From Acidimicrobiaceae bacterium (GTDB lineage Bacteria; Actinomycetota; Acidimicrobiia; Acidimicrobiales; UBA8592): 16,840 bases of DNA. The stretch's first letter is position 1. Every line of letters begins with the position of its first letter. The notes beneath the pieces were generated by a model that saw nothing but the letters and a program-made list of their open reading frames with translations, was not told the origin of the DNA and searched no databases. Location: contig PBMJ01000036.1 of the NCBI GenBank assembly GCA_002722525.1, forward strand, positions 1 to 16,840, in the 5' to 3' direction. A program made the position numbers and the translations under genes. Shown here piece after piece: positions 14,674-16,840 of the stretch.

Positions 14674-15813
14674 ATGAGGTCCGGAGCTACAAAACAAAAT
14701 GAACGCATAACGAACCTAGATACGGTTCGGGGTCTTGCGACTTTGGGTATACTGGTAATGAACGCCGTCAATTTTGGCATATCAGATTCCGCGTACCAGA
14801 ATCTTGACGCCGGTGGTTCAAATAACCCATTCGACTGGGTTATTGGTATCGCTGGAGAAATCTTTGTCGACCAGAAAACAATGGCGCTTTTCTCCATGCT
14901 ATTTGGGGCTGGAATTGTTCTTTTCGCCGACCGGGCAGTTGAGAAAGGAAGAAAACCAGTTCTCTTAAGTCTATGGAGAAATCTCTTATTGTTAGGATTT
15001 GGGTTGTCGCACTTAATGCTTTGGGAAGGCGATATTCTCACGCTCTATGCATGTTGCGCTCCAGTTGTCCTCTTCTTTCGTAAAAGATCACCTAGAGTCC
15101 TCTTCAGTTGGGGAATAGGGTTTTTCGTGTTAACAATCTTGCATGGAGTAATCACGCAAGATCTTGTCAATAGCGGCGAAACTGAACTCGGAAGTTTTTG
15201 GAGTGGGGACGCACCCATGGGTGATGAAGTCAGTTTCTGGTTCCTAGGTGACGTAGCGTGTCGAGCGTTAGGATGCATGCTGATCGGAGTGGCCCTCTAC
15301 CGGTCCGGATTCATTTCTGGGAAAAGTGAACGGGCGCTTTACCAAAAAACAATTCGGTGGGGCCTAGGGTTCGGGCTTCCATTGGCAACTGCTGGAGTGC
15401 TATGTCAGGCATTAGCCGATTATGACCCTGAAGTTGCGATTATAGGGCAGTTGCCGAACACTGTTGCCACGATCCCACTCGCCTTAGCATTCTTATCAAT
15501 TATTTCTCTATGGGATAGAAGGCCATCAACTCCAATACATGATCGAGTCCGCTCAGTTGGGCAAATGGCATTTACTAATTACCTAACCCAGACAGTCTTC
15601 GGCGTAGTGGTGCTTTCAGCCATTTTTGATAAAGACGATTTGGGGCGAGGTGGTGTCGCCCTCTTCATTCTCTGCGTGTGGTGTATCCAGCTTATATGGT
15701 CAAAATTATGCCTCGCTCATTTCCGCTTTGGTCCGGCAGAATGGGTATGGAGAACAATGACATACCGCAAATATCAACCACTTCGACGAACAACTCAGAA
15801 AGAAGCTGCCTAA
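14674..15813 (+). CDS. DUF418 family integral membrane protein
   Basis: 379-residue polytopic inner-membrane protein with roughly nine or ten hydrophobic segments. The N-terminal RITNLDTVRGLATLGILVMN (11-30) and C-terminal GQMAFTNYLTQTVFG are signatures of DUF418 proteins, which resemble the acyltransferase-3/YeiB membrane fold. Family function is not established; transport or acyl modification of an envelope component has been suggested for the fold, and nothing here decides it. It starts 8 bp after the YbaK-like gene and may be read from the same message or from its own leaderless promoter. It converges on the Rieske gene 40 bp away. Confidence 0.9.
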   Translation: MRSGATKQNERITNLDTVRGLATLGILVMNAVNFGISDSAYQNLDAGGSNNPFDWVIGIAGEIFVDQKTMALFSMLFGAGIVLFADRAVEKGRKPVLLSLWRNLLLLGFGLSHLMLWEGDILTLYACCAPVVLFFRKRSPRVLFSWGIGFFVLTILHGVITQDLVNSGETELGSFWSGDAPMGDEVSFWFLGDVACRALGCMLIGVALYRSGFISGKSERALYQKTIRWGLGFGLPLATAGVLCQALADYDPEVAIIGQLPNTVATIPLALAFLSIISLWDRRPSTPIHDRVRSVGQMAFTNYLTQTVFGVVVLSAIFDKDDLGRGGVALFILCVWCIQLIWSKLCLAHFRFGPAEWVWRTMTYRKYQPLRRTTQKEAA

Positions 15814-15852
15814 TATGCGTATAACCCCAGAGCTGTCGCTGAGGCCCTTCCG

Positions 15853-16840
15853 TTAGCTTTCAATAAAGTCAGTAATTGTCTTGTGGAAATGGCGAAGCCT
15901 AATTTCTTGATCTGATAGCCAAAGGCCTGGGTAGCCAGCGCTGTTCATTCCGGCTTGGACAGAAGCAAGATTGGCTGCATCTTGATCAATAACCAAGCCA
16001 AGAGACCGGGTGCTTCCTTCAGGCCGGAAATCATGTTTAGGGAGTTCCGGCCATTCTTCACCTTCGGGGATCAGCTCAAACATCCAAACATCGAATAGGC
16101 ACTTATTTGGGTCGCTGGGATGCGGCCGGTGCCGATATAGCATCAAATCATCAGAATGCGTATTGAACGTTACCCCAGGGAAAACTAAGTAGTTATAGTC
16201 GTCAGTCAACTGGTCATCATGTAGCTCTGAGAAGTCCTTACCCTGTTCTTCCTGTGTGGCGCGCTTCTGTTTCTGTACTGCTTCGCGAATCCCATTCACT
16301 GGCCCCTCATAAGATGCCGGATCGATACCAGCATCTGATAACAAGAACTTCAAAGGTGGAGGAATTTCACCAACAGATTCAACTCGTGGGCTTAGTAACC
16401 CAAAAGCAATGAGATAGCGACTGTGCTTGTCGTAGAGATCAATCTGAATATCAAAATCGTCTAAGTACCATTTCAACTGAGGATGCGTAGTGGCAGTATG
16501 GTAGGCCTCAGCGAACGCGTCAACTGCGGCTTTCCAGTTGCAATTCCACTCTGCTGTCACCCACCGAGTCATCGCCATCCGCTCAAAATGATACGGTTCG
16601 AAATGTCCGACCAAGTCGCCAATGTATTCTTCGAGGGGTTCAACTTCCGTATTGAGACTAAACCAGACGAAACTAACCCAGGTTTCGCATGGAAGTTCAG
16701 CGAGCCCGCTACAAGGCGGCTTTCCTTGTTGGAATGTATCTAAGTCAGGAATATCAACGAAAGTTCCATCGGAATCATACTCCCATCCATGGTAACCACA
16801 CACAAAACTCTCAGCGTGCCATAAGCCTTCATCAGCTAGG
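15853..16840 (-). CDS. Rieske ring-hydroxylating oxygenase alpha subunit, partial (5' end outside)
   Basis: C-terminal part of an aromatic-ring-hydroxylating dioxygenase or demethylase alpha subunit; the frame is open through the right edge, so the start and first Rieske CxH lie outside. Visible: the second Rieske half CGYHGWEY (Cys 16798-16800, His 16789-16791), then the catalytic domain with HTATTH giving two mononuclear-iron histidines (16498-16500 and 16483-16485) and Asp in DQDAANLASVQAGM (15979-15981) as third ligand. A GTG at 16803 could be mistaken for the start but sits inside the Rieske domain. It uses electrons from a ferredoxin/reductase not encoded here. Substrate unknown; carnitine, betaine or steroid-type relatives exist. 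Confidence 0.92.
   Translation of the reverse strand, partial: LADEGLWHAESFVCGYHGWEYDSDGTFVDIPDLDTFQQGKPPCSGLAELPCETWVSFVWFSLNTEVEPLEEYIGDLVGHFEPYHFERMAMTRWVTAEWNCNWKAAVDAFAEAYHTATTHPQLKWYLDDFDIQIDLYDKHSRYLIAFGLLSPRVESVGEIPPPLKFLLSDAGIDPASYEGPVNGIREAVQKQKRATQEEQGKDFSELHDDQLTDDYNYLVFPGVTFNTHSDDLMLYRHRPHPSDPNKCLFDVWMFELIPEGEEWPELPKHDFRPEGSTRSLGLVIDQDAANLASVQAGMNSAGYPGLWLSDQEIRLRHFHKTITDFIES

Noticed and set aside
14559..15041. Minus-strand open frame of 160 codons
   Set aside because: It is antisense to the YbaK-like and DUF418 genes and has no domain signature.
16801..16803. GTG as start of the Rieske oxygenase
   Set aside because: The frame is open upstream to the window edge, and this GTG falls within the Rieske cluster-binding region, after the required first CxH motif.

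Overview
This is a 16.8 kb stretch of bacterial chromosome, mid-40s %GC by eye, packed with short transcription units on both strands. There are no tRNA, rRNA, insertion sequence, phage or CRISPR signals. An F420-type luciferase-like oxidoreductase, PhyH and Rieske oxygenases, a DUF2889 protein, a C-type sulfatase and a transglycosylase-like lipoprotein with a C-terminal cysteine together suggest a free-living, probably marine actinobacterium (Acidimicrobiia-like). Several starts look leaderless (a TANNNT box 6 nt before ATG), which also fits Actinobacteria. The taxonomic call is inference and could be wrong; other F420-using marine lineages such as SAR202 Chloroflexota have similar gene content.

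Layout. 65-1260: two lipoprotein genes overlapping by one base, an SGNH esterase-like protein and a transglycosylase-like protein on a Thr/Pro linker. 1307-2101: PhyH-type Fe(II)/2-oxoglutarate dioxygenase. 2115-3202 (minus): rhodanese, then a DnaQ-like 3'-5' exonuclease. 3322-5483: short-chain dehydrogenase, then a class V aminotransferase. 5470-6186 (minus): an internally duplicated ABM-type monooxygenase-like protein. 6284-8068: DUF1295 membrane protein and LLM oxidoreductase.

8083-12626 is a signalling island. On the minus strand, a soluble HisKA_3 histidine kinase is followed by a NarL/FixJ response regulator and a DUF2889 protein. Two small single-pass membrane proteins are then transcribed divergently. 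On the plus strand comes a 63-residue helical protein that looks like a catalytic-domain-less DHp hairpin, overlapping by one base a protein made only of two complete receiver domains. Palindromes of the form ACTT..AAGT lie upstream of the kinase and of the double-receiver operon. This island is the best candidate in the window for an undescribed system, possibly a split phosphorelay.

12710-15813: sulfatase, YbaK/ProX-like deacylase and DUF418 membrane protein in a tight plus-strand cluster. 15853-16840 (minus): the C-terminal part of a Rieske oxygenase alpha subunit running off the right edge. The oxygenases, LLM enzyme, SDR, DUF1295 protein and sulfatase read as a scavenging repertoire for lipids, terpenoids or sulfated organics, but no complete pathway can be assigned. 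There is no gene-free stretch over 300 bases.
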